A DNA stretch of 64,000 nucleotides from JAGRCP01 sp942490705 (GCA_942490705.1 CALNXY010000005.1:248001-312000), one strand, 5' to 3'. Shown: positions 24,642 to 33,799, counted from the stretch's first letter. The notes: generated from the letters alone by a model not told the origin. Numbers and translations are program-made.

Positions 24642-26054
24642 TTACGCTTTCGTCTCTGCTTCCGGCGGTATTTCGGCGTCAGCCAACCAGTTGCGCAACG
24701 CGATAATCTGCTCTGCTACCGCCTGACGACTCGTACCGCCAATCGCAGCCCGACGTTCGACACTGCGCTCAAAGTCCCACACATCGGCGACATCTTCTTC
24801 AAACGCGTCGTGCAAGGACAACAGGTCATCCAGCGTTAGCTCGGAGAGTGAAACAGCCTGCATCTCCGCCATGCGCACCGCTGCGCCCGCAACATGATGG
24901 GTTTCGCGGAAAGGCACGCCCTTGCGCACGAGGTATTCAGCCAGATCGGTCGCCAGCATCTCCGCGGTCAAGGCGGCTTGCAGGTAGGCGATGTTGGGGG
25001 TCAAGGTGGAAAGAACGCCGCAAGCGATCTGTAGCGACGCACTGACATTGTCGACGGCGTCGAAGAGTGGCTCCTTGTCTTCTTGCAGGTCCTTGTTATA
25101 GGTGCTGGGCAGCCCCTTCAACGTCACCATCAGGCCGGTCATGTTGCCCATTACGCGGCCCGACTTGCCGCGCAACAGCTCCATGGAGTCGGGGTTCTTC
25201 TTTTGGGGCATGAGGCTGCTGCCGGTGCTGTAAGCGTCCGCCAGCGTAACGAAGGAGAATTCGCGACTGCTGTAGACGATCAAGTCTTCGGCCAACTGAC
25301 TCAAATGCAACATCGTCATGGTCGACCAAAAGAGAAATTCGGCGATAAAATCGCGGTCGCTAACGCCGTCGAGACTGTTGCGGGTGACGTCGGCAAAGCC
25401 CAAATCTGCGGCCAGTTTCCGGCGGTCAAGGGGAAAGGGATTGCCGGCCAGGGCGCCACTGCCCAAAGGCATGACGTTGACCCGCTCGGCCAGCTGGGCC
25501 AGACGGTCGGCATCGCGCTGCCAGGCCCAGGCGTGGCGCAACAGCCAATGGCTCCAGCGGATGGGCTGGGCCGGCTGCAGGTGGGTATAGCCCGGCATGA
25601 GCAGATCGATCTCCTGCTCTGCCCGGTCAACGGTAACGGTGATTAACTGGGCAAGATAGACTTGGAGGGAACGGATCTCCTCACGCAGCCAGAGACGAAT
25701 ATCGGTTGCGATCTGGTCATTGCGGCTGCGGCCGGTGTGAAGCTTTCCGGCCACGTCGGCGCCGATCAACTCAGTCAGACGCCGTTCGTTGGCGGTGTGA
25801 ATATCTTCGTCGCCCGCTTCAATGGCAAAATTGCCGCTACGCCATTCCGCGGCCACGGCATCGAGGCCGGCCACGATCTCGATCACTTCCTCCGGTGTGA
25901 GCAGCCCGGCGTCGCCCAATGCACGGGCGTACGCCTGACTGCCGGCGATATCCGCGGCCCACAGTCGCTGATCAAAACTGATGGAGGCGTTAAAGGCCTC
26001 CATCAGTGGATCGTTCTCGCCAGTGAAGCGTCCGCCCCAAAGTTTTTTCGCCAT
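24642..26054 (-). CDS. argH: argininosuccinate lyase
   Basis: Final step of arginine synthesis: argininosuccinate to arginine plus fumarate, cytoplasmic homotetramer. 470 residues, the normal family length, from ATG 26054 (GGAG site upstream; the reading frame is open further upstream but that part matches a repeat). Starts KLWGGRFTGENDPLMEAFNA, has HTGRSRNDQIATDIRLWL, MPGYTHLQPAQPIRWSHW, and the fumarase/aspartase superfamily signature GSSLMPQKKNPDSMELLRGK containing the catalytic Ser loop. No argG or other arginine gene adjoins it. Confidence 0.97.
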   Translation of the reverse strand: MAKKLWGGRFTGENDPLMEAFNASISFDQRLWAADIAGSQAYARALGDAGLLTPEEVIEIVAGLDAVAAEWRSGNFAIEAGDEDIHTANERRLTELIGADVAGKLHTGRSRNDQIATDIRLWLREEIRSLQVYLAQLITVTVDRAEQEIDLLMPGYTHLQPAQPIRWSHWLLRHAWAWQRDADRLAQLAERVNVMPLGSGALAGNPFPLDRRKLAADLGFADVTRNSLDGVSDRDFIAEFLFWSTMTMLHLSQLAEDLIVYSSREFSFVTLADAYSTGSSLMPQKKNPDSMELLRGKSGRVMGNMTGLMVTLKGLPSTYNKDLQEDKEPLFDAVDNVSASLQIACGVLSTLTPNIAYLQAALTAEMLATDLAEYLVRKGVPFRETHHVAGAAVRMAEMQAVSLSELTLDDLLSLHDAFEEDVADVWDFERSVERRAAIGGTSRQAVAEQIIALRNWLADAEIPPEAETKA

Positions 26055-26150
26055 GAACTGCTGCTCCTGCCTGCGTGGATCTTTGAATTGTGCCGTATTG
26101 TATCTCGGAACGATTGGCGGTGAAAATACCAGGACGCATAGCCAGCACAG

Positions 26151-26261
26151 TGAGTGGTCGCAACGCCGGTTGAGCCTGCGCCGGCCTGAGCTTGTCGAGG
26201 GCTCGAAACCAAGGAGCAGGGCGGCGCCAACCCGCTTGAGTTCGACAAGCTCAATCGGCGC
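26151..26261. repeat. palindromic intergenic repeat (family B), copy 1
   Basis: Contains GCCGGTTGAGCCTGCGCCGG, GGCTCGAAACCAAGGAGCAG and CAACCCGCTTGAGTTCGACA, with inner inverted words AGCTTGTCGA / TCGACAAGCT. Its reverse complement matches 33655-33775 through most of its length. Its first part, TGAGTGGTCGCAACGCC, recurs at 63075. It lies upstream of argH, on the minus strand's 5' side. Confidence 0.65.
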
Positions 26262-26354
26262 TGGACAAGCAGGCGCTGTCGTTATCGGAACGCGCAACAA
26301 AATGGCGACCGGCAGCCCGTGACTGGTTTCAACTATGCCCCCAACCGCAAGTCA

Positions 26355-26363
26355 TGATAGAAT
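26355..26363 (+). promoter_or_regulatory. possible extended -10 promoter for the DUF1992 gene
   Basis: TGATAGAAT fits an extended -10 (TGn plus TAGAAT), placing a start near 26370, about 39 bases before the ATG at 26409. No clear -35 is present. Confidence 0.35.
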
Positions 26364-26408
26364 CCGCCGCAGAATGGGTCGTTCGCAGAGCAAAGCTGGT
26401 GCAAGCGT

Positions 26409-27008
26409 ATGAGTGAAGAGATCAAATCAGCCAAAGAAAAAGCAGATGAGTATGCCCAGGCCAAAACGGACAGCGCACCGTCTGCCGCTACCCAAAAAGA
26501 GGACAAGAAGACGCAGCAGTCCGAACCACGCGGGCTTGAGGAGTGGGAGTCGCTGGCCAACCAGCGCATCGAGGATGCCATGCGCGCCGGCGCCTTCGAT
26601 AACCTGCCGGGAAAGGGCAAGCCCCTCCGCGCTGATGCCGAGGCATTCGAGCCCAGCGATCAGCGCATGGCGAACAAGCTGCTGAAGAACAACGATTTGG
26701 CCCCCAGCTGGATCGGCGACCGTAACGCACTGCAGCGGGAAATCGAAGCGCTGCGTAGCGAGATCACCGCGACGGCCGAACGTTACAACGCATTGTTCGA
26801 TGAAGCATCGTCACCCCAACTGCAGCAAGAAGTGCATAACGGTTGGGGCCTCTACGTGGCGCGCTGGGATGAAGCAGTAGCGGAACTCAACCGCAAAATT
26901 CTCACCCTCAACCTGCAACTCCCCACCATACGACTAGAGCTCTTTCAGCTGCGGCTGGACGAGGAACTGACGAAGGCGGGAACGGGGCGCGACCTGCAAA
27001 GCAGGTGA
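26409..27008 (+). CDS. DUF1992 (DnaJ-homologue C28-like) domain protein
   Basis: 199-residue soluble protein. The first 45 residues are charged and low-complexity (EEIKSAKEKADEYAQAK, KKTQQSEPRG). The DUF1992 domain then begins: WESLANQRIEDAMRAGAFDN, LPGKGKPL, RMANKLLKNNDLAPSWI, the diagnostic order for this family. The rest is predicted helical, with ALQREIEALRSEITATAERY as a probable coiled coil. Bacterial members have no firm function; eukaryotic DNAJC28 shares the domain. It is monocistronic, with a strong terminator directly downstream. Confidence 0.85.
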   Translation: MSEEIKSAKEKADEYAQAKTDSAPSAATQKEDKKTQQSEPRGLEEWESLANQRIEDAMRAGAFDNLPGKGKPLRADAEAFEPSDQRMANKLLKNNDLAPSWIGDRNALQREIEALRSEITATAERYNALFDEASSPQLQQEVHNGWGLYVARWDEAVAELNRKILTLNLQLPTIRLELFQLRLDEELTKAGTGRDLQSR

Positions 27009-27033
27009 TGCGAGAAGTCGACAAACGTCGTGG

Positions 27034-27084
27034 AAAGAGCCACAGAGATCCAGTTCGAATTGCGTCTCTGTGGCTCTTTTTTTT
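27034..27084 (+). terminator. rho-independent terminator of the DUF1992 gene
   Basis: AAGAGCCACAGAGA (27035-27048) pairs with TCTCTGTGGCTCTT (27065-27078), followed by an uninterrupted T-run to 27084. It may also serve in the opposite direction for the aminotransferase gene, as an A-run precedes the stem only weakly. Confidence 0.85.
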
Positions 27085-27128
27085 CTATAGTTTCCCGCTG
27101 TAATTCTTTGCGTAACCCACGGCTTCAG

Positions 27129-28376
27129 CTACGCATGACTACGCATAAAACGATCCATGCGCGCCAACGCTTCCTCAATGTCCGGCTTGGCCGCGGCATA
27201 GGCGCAGCGCACGTGCCCCTCGCCGCCCAGGCCGAACGCACTGCCGGGAATCACGGCCACCTGCTGCTCACGCAACAGTAGCTCACAGAAGGTCTGCTCA
27301 TCCAGCCCGCTCTTGCGAATACTGGGGAAGGCATAAAAGGCGCCCTTGGGCTCGAAGCAATCCATGCCGATCGCGTTGAGGCCGTCCACGATGAGCCGGC
27401 GCCGCTCGTCATAGCTCTCCAGCATCATCTGCACATACTCTTCCGTGGTCGGATCGACGAACGCGGCCAGAGCAGCTTCCTGCCCCACCGTCGGTGCAGA
27501 CATGATCAGATACTGGTGAATCTTACGCATGGCCCCGATCAGGTCGGCCGGTCCACACGCATAGCCGATGCGCCAGCCGGTCATGGCATAGTCTTTGCTC
27601 ATGCCGCCCAGATGGACTGTGCGATCGGCCATCCCCGGCAGTGCAGCAAACATAACGTGCTCGTGATCGCCGTAGACGAGCCGGTCATAGATTTCATCAG
27701 AAATCACGATCAGGTCATGTTCCTCGGCAATCTTGGCGATCTCCAGCATGCCGGCCCGATCCATGACCGCGCCGGTTGGATTGCAGGGAAAGCCAATCAG
27801 CAGCGCCTTGGTGCGCGGCGTGATGGCGGCGCGAATGGCTTCAGGGCGCACTTGAAAGTCATCTTCGGCATGGGTTGGGATATCAACCACGTGCCCGCCG
27901 GCGAGAATGACGCTGGCCGTGTAGCTCACAAAGCAGGGCTGGGGCACAATGACCTCGTCGCCCCAGTCAAGAATGGCCTGCATGATCAGATACATGGCCT
28001 CGCTCACGCCGACGGTGATGAGCGCTTCCTGCTCCGGATCGTAGCGCTTGGCGCCATACCGCTCGGCAAGATTGCGGACCACGGCTTCGCGCAGCTCGAT
28101 CATGCCGGCGTTGGAGGTATAGGCGGTCTGACCGCGCTGGAGACTGGCGATGCCGGCATTCAGGATCGGTGGCGGCGAGACGAAGTCCGGTTCGCCGATG
28201 CCCAGACTGATGACATCTTCCATGGTGGCGGCAATGTCAAAGTAGCGGCGAATGCCTGACGGCGGCACGGACTTGACACGCTGGCTGATGCGGTCTTCGT
28301 GATTGCGCAAGTTGCGCGACGTGGCGCCGCTTTGGGTCATGCTTTGAATAAACTGCTCGGTTAGCAAGGTGGTCAC
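27129..28376 (-). CDS. PLP-dependent aminotransferase, class I/II
   Basis: Fold-type I aminotransferase, about 403-415 residues, cytoplasmic. Motifs: ISLGIGEPDFVSPPPI near the N-terminus, QTAYTSNAGMIELREAV, the substrate/PLP Asn in FPCNPTGAVMD, ISDEIYDRLVYG, and the Schiff-base lysine in GGMSKDYAMTGWRIGYACG. It belongs to the aspartate/alanine/aromatic aminotransferase group (patA- or alaA-like); the exact amino donor is not readable. Start is uncertain: GTG 28376 has GAAAGG upstream, while ATG 28340 gives 403 residues with no clear site. No linked pathway genes. Confidence 0.88.
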   Translation of the reverse strand: MTTLLTEQFIQSMTQSGATSRNLRNHEDRISQRVKSVPPSGIRRYFDIAATMEDVISLGIGEPDFVSPPPILNAGIASLQRGQTAYTSNAGMIELREAVVRNLAERYGAKRYDPEQEALITVGVSEAMYLIMQAILDWGDEVIVPQPCFVSYTASVILAGGHVVDIPTHAEDDFQVRPEAIRAAITPRTKALLIGFPCNPTGAVMDRAGMLEIAKIAEEHDLIVISDEIYDRLVYGDHEHVMFAALPGMADRTVHLGGMSKDYAMTGWRIGYACGPADLIGAMRKIHQYLIMSAPTVGQEAALAAFVDPTTEEYVQMMLESYDERRRLIVDGLNAIGMDCFEPKGAFYAFPSIRKSGLDEQTFCELLLREQQVAVIPGSAFGLGGEGHVRCAYAAAKPDIEEALARMDRFMRSHA

Positions 28377-28678
28377 AGGTTGATTGGCCTTTCAAAACTG
28401 GAGGGCTGCCTGCGTATCGCAGTCACCCCCACACGCAGCATCAAGCTACGTGGCATTGAGAAAAATGGAGCATCACAGCTACGGCTGTGAAAGTCGACGC
28501 CGGTGCGCGCCGTTCACACGCTGCAATCCGGCTAGGTTGCAGCGTGCCGGCGGCTAGCAATGGCCAAACCGCCGACGCCAAGACCAATCACTGAATGAAA
28601 TGACATAGAGTAGGTCCGTCTCAACAAATAGAAGATAAACAACAATAGAACGCTAAATCCGCCCGATCCGCGTTCCAT
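28377..28678. other. non-coding gap with one hairpin
   Basis: 302 bases between the aminotransferase gene and the gatA stop. The only structure is CACGCTGCAA / TTGCAGCGTG at 28517-28546, a perfect 10-bp stem with a ten-base loop, about 130 bases past the gatA stop. It could be a weak terminator for gatCA. Confidence 0.45.
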
Positions 28679-30148
28679 CTATCCCGCGGTAACGCCCGTG
28701 GGTCTCCGTTCTCGCCACGGCGTGCTCTGCTCGTAGGCGTAGGCCGTGCGCAGAATGATCTCTTCGCCCAGATGGGGGCCGATGAGCTGCAGGCCGATGG
28801 GCAGATTATCATTGTCGAAACCGCAGGGTACGCTGATGCCGCACATGCCGGCCAGGTTGAGGCTGAGCGTGAAGACATCACTCAGGTACATCGCCAGGGG
28901 ATCGTCCGATTTTTCGCCAATCTTGAAGGCAGTGGTTGGCGAAACCGGTCCGGCAAGCACATCCACTTGCTCGAACGCCCTTTCATAATCTTGCTTGATC
29001 AACGTACGCACCTGTTGCGCCTTGCGATAGTAGGCGTCATAGTAGCCGGCGCTCAACGCATAGGTACCCAGCATGATGCGGCGCTTGACCTCCGGGCCAA
29101 AGCCCTCCCCACGCGTCTGCCGATAATTATCGAACATGTCGTCAGCACCGGCGCTATAGCCAAAGCGCACGCCATCAAAGCGGGACAGATTGGCGCTGGC
29201 TTCCGCCGTCGCCACGAGATAATAAACGGGTAGCGATATATCGGTATTTGGCAGACTGACGGGCACCACCTCCGCACCTAAATCGCCTAGCTGTGTGAAC
29301 GCGACCCGGACCGCTTCTTCGACCGCCGGCTGCATGCCGTCAATAAAAAACTCGTCGGGCACGCCGACGCGCAGCCCATCCAGCGATCCGCTCAGCGGAT
29401 TTGTATAATCCGGCACATCGACTGCAAGGCTGGTGCTGTCGCGGTCATCGTGACCGGCGATGACGTTGAGCAATAGTGCGGCGTCCGTCACGTTTTTGGT
29501 TAAGGTGCCCACCTGATCGAGGCTGCTGCCATAGGCGACCAGACCATAGCGGCTGATGCGGCCGTAGGAGGGCTTGAGGCCGACCACGCCACACAGCGAC
29601 GCCGGCTGGCGCACGCTGCCGCCCGTATCTGTGCCCAGCGCACCCAGCGCCTCCCCCGCGGCCACGGCTGCAGCCGAGCCGCCGCTCGAGCCGCCCGGCA
29701 CGCGCGTCAGGTCCCACGGATTGCGCGTGGTTTGATAGGCGCTGTTTTCAGTGCTGGAGCCCATGGCAAACTCATCGGTATTGGTCTTGCCCAGCATCAC
29801 CATGCCGGCCGCTTCCAGGCGCTTGACAACCGTGGCGCTGTATGGCGGTCGATAGCCCTGGAGAATCTTGCTGCCACAGGTGGTCTCGGTCCCCTCTGTT
29901 GAAAGGACATCCTTGATGCCCAGAGGAATCCCCAGCAACGGCGCGCGGTCGCCTTGGCGCCGCCGCGCATCGGCCCGTTCCGCCTGGGCCATGGCCAAGT
30001 CGCCCGTCACCGTCAGATAGGCCTGAATCTGGCCGTCGAGGGCGTCAATGCGCTGCAGAAGATCCGCCGTCAGCTCTACGGCGCTAAAGTCGCCGGCGTC
30101 GAGTCCGGCCAGCGCCTCGTGGATGGAGAGTTCATGTAGTTCAGTCAT
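28679..30148 (-). CDS. gatA: Asp-tRNA(Asn)/Glu-tRNA(Gln) amidotransferase subunit A
   Basis: Glutaminase/amidase subunit of the GatCAB transamidosome, which converts misacylated Glu-tRNA-Gln or Asp-tRNA-Asn to the amidated form. 489 residues, normal length. The amidase-signature triad is visible: Lys in GIPLGIKDVLST, Ser in the GGSSGGSAAAVAAGEALGAL stretch, and the nucleophilic Ser in GTDTGGSVRQPASLCG. Ends PWRERRPTGVTAG. GGAGG precedes ATG 30148, 15 bases after gatC. gatB is not in the window and must lie elsewhere. Confidence 0.97.
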   Translation of the reverse strand: MTELHELSIHEALAGLDAGDFSAVELTADLLQRIDALDGQIQAYLTVTGDLAMAQAERADARRRQGDRAPLLGIPLGIKDVLSTEGTETTCGSKILQGYRPPYSATVVKRLEAAGMVMLGKTNTDEFAMGSSTENSAYQTTRNPWDLTRVPGGSSGGSAAAVAAGEALGALGTDTGGSVRQPASLCGVVGLKPSYGRISRYGLVAYGSSLDQVGTLTKNVTDAALLLNVIAGHDDRDSTSLAVDVPDYTNPLSGSLDGLRVGVPDEFFIDGMQPAVEEAVRVAFTQLGDLGAEVVPVSLPNTDISLPVYYLVATAEASANLSRFDGVRFGYSAGADDMFDNYRQTRGEGFGPEVKRRIMLGTYALSAGYYDAYYRKAQQVRTLIKQDYERAFEQVDVLAGPVSPTTAFKIGEKSDDPLAMYLSDVFTLSLNLAGMCGISVPCGFDNDNLPIGLQLIGPHLGEEIILRTAYAYEQSTPWRERRPTGVTAG

Positions 30149-30163
30149 GCAAGAATATCCTCC

Positions 30164-30454
30164 CTATTCGCCAAAGACGGCCTTGACGCGGAAGAAGCCA
30201 TCGGCAGCGTCCGGCGCATTGGCCAGAGCTTCCTCGTTCGTGAGGCCCGGCTCCGGCTCATCCTCACGCATGACGCTCGCCAGGGGGAGCACAAAGGGCG
30301 TGGGCGGAATGCCCGAGGTGTCGACTTCGCTCAGCCGCTCGGCATAAGCGAGAATATCGGAGAGCTGCTCGGCATACTCGACGACCTCTTCGTCGGTCAG
30401 GCTCAGCTTGGCCAACTCAGCGACATGGCGCACATCTTCCGGGGTCAAACGCAT
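30164..30454 (-). CDS. gatC: Asp-tRNA(Asn)/Glu-tRNA(Gln) amidotransferase subunit C
   Basis: 96-residue scaffold that wraps the GatA-GatB interface. Starts MRLTPEDVRHVAELAKLSLT, followed by YAEQLSDILAYAERLSEVDT and GIPPTPFVLP, and ends with FFRVKAVFGE, which matches the FFRVPKVIE-type tail of the family. ATG 30454 is fixed by an AAGGAG site; the frame is open upstream but without homologous sequence. First gene of a gatCA operon. Confidence 0.95.
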   Translation of the reverse strand: MRLTPEDVRHVAELAKLSLTDEEVVEYAEQLSDILAYAERLSEVDTSGIPPTPFVLPLASVMREDEPEPGLTNEEALANAPDAADGFFRVKAVFGE

Positions 30455-30517
30455 GGGACAGGCTCCTTCATGATCACCGGGCATGGGTGCCGCGGCATGA
30501 TTTCCGGCGAAACAAAA

Positions 30518-30544
30518 CGCCGTGGATTCTCTCCACGGCGTTGC
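30518..30544 (-). promoter_or_regulatory. leader hairpin upstream of gatC
   Basis: AACGCCGTGGA / TCCACGGCGTT form a perfect 11-bp stem with a five-base loop, about 64 bases before gatC. On the minus strand it is followed by TTTTGTTT, so it has the form of a terminator or attenuator in the gatC leader. Confidence 0.5.
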
Positions 30545-30568
30545 ATGCAAATCAGCTATGATCGTCAC

Positions 30569-30817
30569 GAGCGCCGTAGAGTAGAATCGTGTTCCGGCGC
30601 CGACGTCTCCGCCCTACCGTAACACGCAGCTAGCTGCCGCTGCAGCCTGCACGGCTACAGCCTCAATAGCGTTGGGGGCGACGGCAGACAAAAAGGTGAC
30701 GGACATGATCATTATATCTGGCGATTGTCAGTGGTTGGAATTAGGCACTATTTCCCAAAGCGGGCGTCAGTATAGCCGCCGGCTTTGCATCTGTCAAAAC
30801 CCTCCCACGCAATTTTA
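30569..30817. other. non-coding stretch upstream of gatC
   Basis: No gene with coding character. With the family C repeat beside it, this makes a gap of about 350 bases between gatC's leader and the secreted protein gene. Confidence 0.4.
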
Positions 30818-30912
30818 ATAGAAACGCGGATTCAACGGATTGAGCGGAGTTTCGCTGATCTTTCTGTTTTTATCAGCGCTGATTCGCCTAATCCGTTGAA
30901 TCCGCGTTCCAT
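30818..30912. repeat. palindromic repeat (family C), copy 1
   Basis: GAAACGCGGATTCAACGGAT at the left is mirrored by ATCCGTTGAATCCGCGTTCC at the right, with CTGATC/ATCAGC words inside. Related elements lie at 33449, 35868, 60311 and, degenerate, at 58323. It stops 8 bases short of the stop codon of the secreted protein gene. Confidence 0.75.
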
Positions 30913-30919
30913 TGCTAGC

Positions 30920-33073
30920 CTAAAAACGAATGGTTGGCAAGTAAATCCGAACGCCGGGACCTGCCGGCGGCACGTCATCGATGGCGTTCGGCTCTACGCC
31001 GACGTAGTGACTCGGATCCTGGTCCGTTACCTGTTGACCAGTGGGCGATGTACCGACTGTCGTACCAATATTGCTGTAGAGGCCGAATTGGGCGACGCCC
31101 AGCGCGATGCAGGTCATGTTCTCATCAACTGCCAGCGCATCTTGCGGACAGCTGACGGTCACACCCCGATTGTCGATCACGCCGACGTTGCTCAGGGGCA
31201 CGTTGCCGGTGTTGGTAACCACGTAAGTCCATGAGACGGTTTCGCCAACGCCGATTTCGGGACCGGGCGGTTCGTCAGCGTCCACGTTGTTGGTCGCCTT
31301 CTCGATGTCAATTGCCGGCGCTTCGCCGAAATAGTGGCTCGGATCCTGATCGGTCACCGGCTCGCCCCGCGGCTCGTCACCGATGACCGGGGTGCCGATC
31401 ACGACGGCAATGTTGCCATACTGACCGATCTGCGCAACGCCGGTTTGCAGACAGGTCGTGCTATCCACCTCACCAATGGCCAGGGCCGGGATCGCACAGG
31501 TAAAGTCATCGGCAGGATCCCTTGGCGTACCGTTGTCATCGGTCACGACGACGTTGATGAGGTCCATGGCGCCCGTGTTTTCCACCCGATAGCGCCAGGT
31601 GACCGTTTCCCCGGCCAGGATGAACGGACCGGTCGGCTCGTCAGCATCTTCACCGTTGGTCGTCTTCTCGATATCGATAGCCGGCTCCACGTATTCCTTG
31701 ACGGCGGAGCCGCCGTTGCTCTCGCGCGCGATGGCCGTGCTGAGGTGGGCTGACAGTCCATTGCCCAAATCCAGTGCCGCTGCGGCGTTGGCCGTAAAGA
31801 TTCCCGATTTGTCACTGTTGATGGTGAGCACACAGGTAGCGATGCGGCCGTCGATGGTGGGGGTAGCGCAGGTATCTGTCTGGGAATCGGGCCGCGGCGA
31901 GACCGTGGGCGTGATCACCAGCGTGCCCGCGAACCCAAAGGCCGAGTTGACGGTGATGGTGAAATCATGGGGCTCGCCAACGCGATTGAGGCCGTCGGGC
32001 CCGATCTCGATTTCGGCCAGCGGCACGCGCATGGCGTGGGTAATCCACGTTGCGCTAATGCCTTGACGCTTGGCCTCAGGCAGGGGCTCGCCGTCGATGA
32101 TGAGGGCCGGAAAGCGTTCGTTGTGCACCTCGGGCGGCGACTCGATCTGCACACAGGCCCAGGTGTCACCGGCATCCACGATAATGGGATTCGGGTCCTG
32201 GATCACCGTGTCGTAGTTGTCGAATTCATCGCCCTGGAGGCCGCGCAGCGCCATGCGCAATTCAACGGCGTCCGGATCGCCCACGATGGTGGCAGGCTTC
32301 GCCCCGCCATTGCCGGTGCGTGCCCAAATGGCATTGGCGCGATAAGGATTCTCGACACCGCCCACGAACATCTGAATGTCCATTTCCAGTGGATCCGGCG
32401 GCGGCGGGAAGTCAAAACAGACCGGTTCCGAGTCAGGACCGCTGGCGCCGTCCCAGCCGTGGAAGAGAACATCGTTGCCGAAATAGATGCCCAAAGCCTG
32501 GAAGGGACAGGCAGCGTGATCTTCGCCAATGATGAGAACGCCGACGCCGTGGGCCTCAAAGGTGTCGTCACCATCCTCCAGACCCTGAAAAACGAATCGA
32601 TTGGCGCCGGAAACAATTGGCACACCGCCGGCCAACGCATCGAAGGAGTAGGTAAACCAGCTAAAATCGGCATCCGAGCGGGCAAGCAGTGCCTGATCAG
32701 CGACGATGGTCATGAATTGAGCGCCATTGACGCTCACTTCCAGGTTATCGTCGCCCGTGCGGTCCAGGCGATTGCGTCCCGACCAGACGATAAAGGCTTC
32801 GATCGGTTCACCAACGACATCGACGGTAAAGTCACCTGGCCCGCCATCCGTGTCGTGGAGGCTGACACCGCCAAACGCACCGCAGTAGTCGCCGATGAAG
32901 CGCAGCGGCTCCGCATTCGTCCCCGTCTGAATATCGGGCGGTAGGGGCAGAGGATAGTCGTTTTCGTCCTGGGCCAGAAGCGCGGAAGACGCCAGCAGCC
33001 CGACGATGAATCCAAGCGCCACCAGCGTGGTAACACCAAACACAATCCGTCGTGCAAACGTGTGATTCTGCAT
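30920..33073 (-). CDS. secreted surface protein with DUF11/DUF7507-like repeats and YLP C-terminus
   Basis: 717-residue exported protein. The N-terminus MQNHTFARRIVFGVTTLVAL is a signal peptide ending near SALLAQ. Residues about 30-240 form an unrecognised beta-rich domain with CGAFGGVSLHDTDGG and AHGVGVLIIGEDHAACPFQA. Two tandem repeats follow near 470-690, each with IDIEK, an ETVxWxYxVxNTG core and VTDQDPSHY at the end, matching DUF11/DUF7507 surface repeats. It finishes with a Pro-rich linker and RIYLPTIRF, a motif shared with three other exported proteins here. Function unknown; probably structural or adhesive at the cell surface. Confidence 0.75.
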   Translation of the reverse strand: MQNHTFARRIVFGVTTLVALGFIVGLLASSALLAQDENDYPLPLPPDIQTGTNAEPLRFIGDYCGAFGGVSLHDTDGGPGDFTVDVVGEPIEAFIVWSGRNRLDRTGDDNLEVSVNGAQFMTIVADQALLARSDADFSWFTYSFDALAGGVPIVSGANRFVFQGLEDGDDTFEAHGVGVLIIGEDHAACPFQALGIYFGNDVLFHGWDGASGPDSEPVCFDFPPPPDPLEMDIQMFVGGVENPYRANAIWARTGNGGAKPATIVGDPDAVELRMALRGLQGDEFDNYDTVIQDPNPIIVDAGDTWACVQIESPPEVHNERFPALIIDGEPLPEAKRQGISATWITHAMRVPLAEIEIGPDGLNRVGEPHDFTITVNSAFGFAGTLVITPTVSPRPDSQTDTCATPTIDGRIATCVLTINSDKSGIFTANAAAALDLGNGLSAHLSTAIARESNGGSAVKEYVEPAIDIEKTTNGEDADEPTGPFILAGETVTWRYRVENTGAMDLINVVVTDDNGTPRDPADDFTCAIPALAIGEVDSTTCLQTGVAQIGQYGNIAVVIGTPVIGDEPRGEPVTDQDPSHYFGEAPAIDIEKATNNVDADEPPGPEIGVGETVSWTYVVTNTGNVPLSNVGVIDNRGVTVSCPQDALAVDENMTCIALGVAQFGLYSNIGTTVGTSPTGQQVTDQDPSHYVGVEPNAIDDVPPAGPGVRIYLPTIRF

Positions 33074-33448
33074 TTTGATTTCCCCTCTGTGGCGATGAGA
33101 GAAAACGGCGGGTAGCGGGCAGAGCGCCCGACAGTGTCGTCGGCTTTAGCGCCACAAAATACGGCAGTCAATGTTGACAGTTGCCTCGGGACCGCACCAC
33201 CGCCACTCATTATGCGGCGCTGGAGCGAGTTCAAGGGGTCTTTTTTTGTATTGATTCGGAAGGCGAAGAGGGCTGCGATTGAACCAAGAATGAGTACCGA
33301 ACCCTGCGGAATACCGCGGCCGGTACGTCTAGACAATCACGACAAGATGCGTTGGTGAGGAGTACTTAGATCATAGCACACTCGGGGTCCCAATTCAATG
33401 GGTTGGCGAACAAAATTCAGCGCCGACCTGTTCGGGCGCCGATGAAAT
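33074..33448. other. upstream region of the secreted protein
   Basis: About 375 bases with no gene. GC-rich inverted words occur near 33095-33150. I considered a riboswitch but could not match any class. A promoter for the minus-strand gene should lie here; GTTGACAG occurs on the plus strand only. Confidence 0.35.
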
Positions 33449-33543
33449 CGACCGCGGATTAGGCGGATTGGACCAATCAGCGCAGATTCTTCAGCATTAA
33501 TCCGTCGATATCCGTCGGACCTGCGTTGATCCGCGGTCTATTG
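33449..33543. repeat. palindromic repeat (family C), copy 2
   Basis: GACCGCGGATTAGGCGGATT on the left and TGATCCGCGGTCTATT on the right; inner AATCAGCGCAGATT and TTAATCCGTCGATATCCGTC. Same arm vocabulary (GCGGATTnnnCGGATT) and length as copy 1. Confidence 0.7.
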
Positions 33544-33654
33544 TGATCAGATTGAGCAACGGCGTAATCGTGACGCGCGTCACGCCTCTGCACCGCTCAC
33601 CGTGTTACAATCGAGCCAAAACCAGCACCGCCGAGATGACAATACAGTCTATGC

Positions 33655-33775
33655 GGGCTGCGCCGGTTGAGCACAATGAAATCAAGCGGGTTGACGCCGA
33701 CTCGCTCCTTGGTTTCGACCCTGCGGAAAGCTCAGGACGGCGTAAGCTTAACCGGCGTCGCTGCCACGAACTTGT
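33655..33775. repeat. palindromic repeat (family B), copy 2
   Basis: Matches the reverse complement of 26151-26261: GCGCCGGTTGAGC, AAATCAAGCGGGTTGACGCC, CTCCTTGGTTTCGACCCT and AGCTCAGGACGGCG in the same order. It ends only about 25 bases before the YyaL-like start codon, so it occupies that gene's promoter/leader region. Confidence 0.65.
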
Positions 33776-33799
33776 ATTGTCACCAGCCAAGGAGTCCGC

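Noticed and set aside
27034..27084. tRNA-like T-arm (AGTTCGAAT) in the gap
   Set aside because: The sequence is the loop of a rho-independent terminator; no acceptor or anticodon stem could be built.
33074..33200. Possible riboswitch (cyclic di-GMP-like) in the leader of the secreted protein gene
   Set aside because: GC-rich stems and a GCTAAAGCC word recalled GEMM RNAs, but the required conserved loop and tetraloop-receptor sequences could not be aligned.
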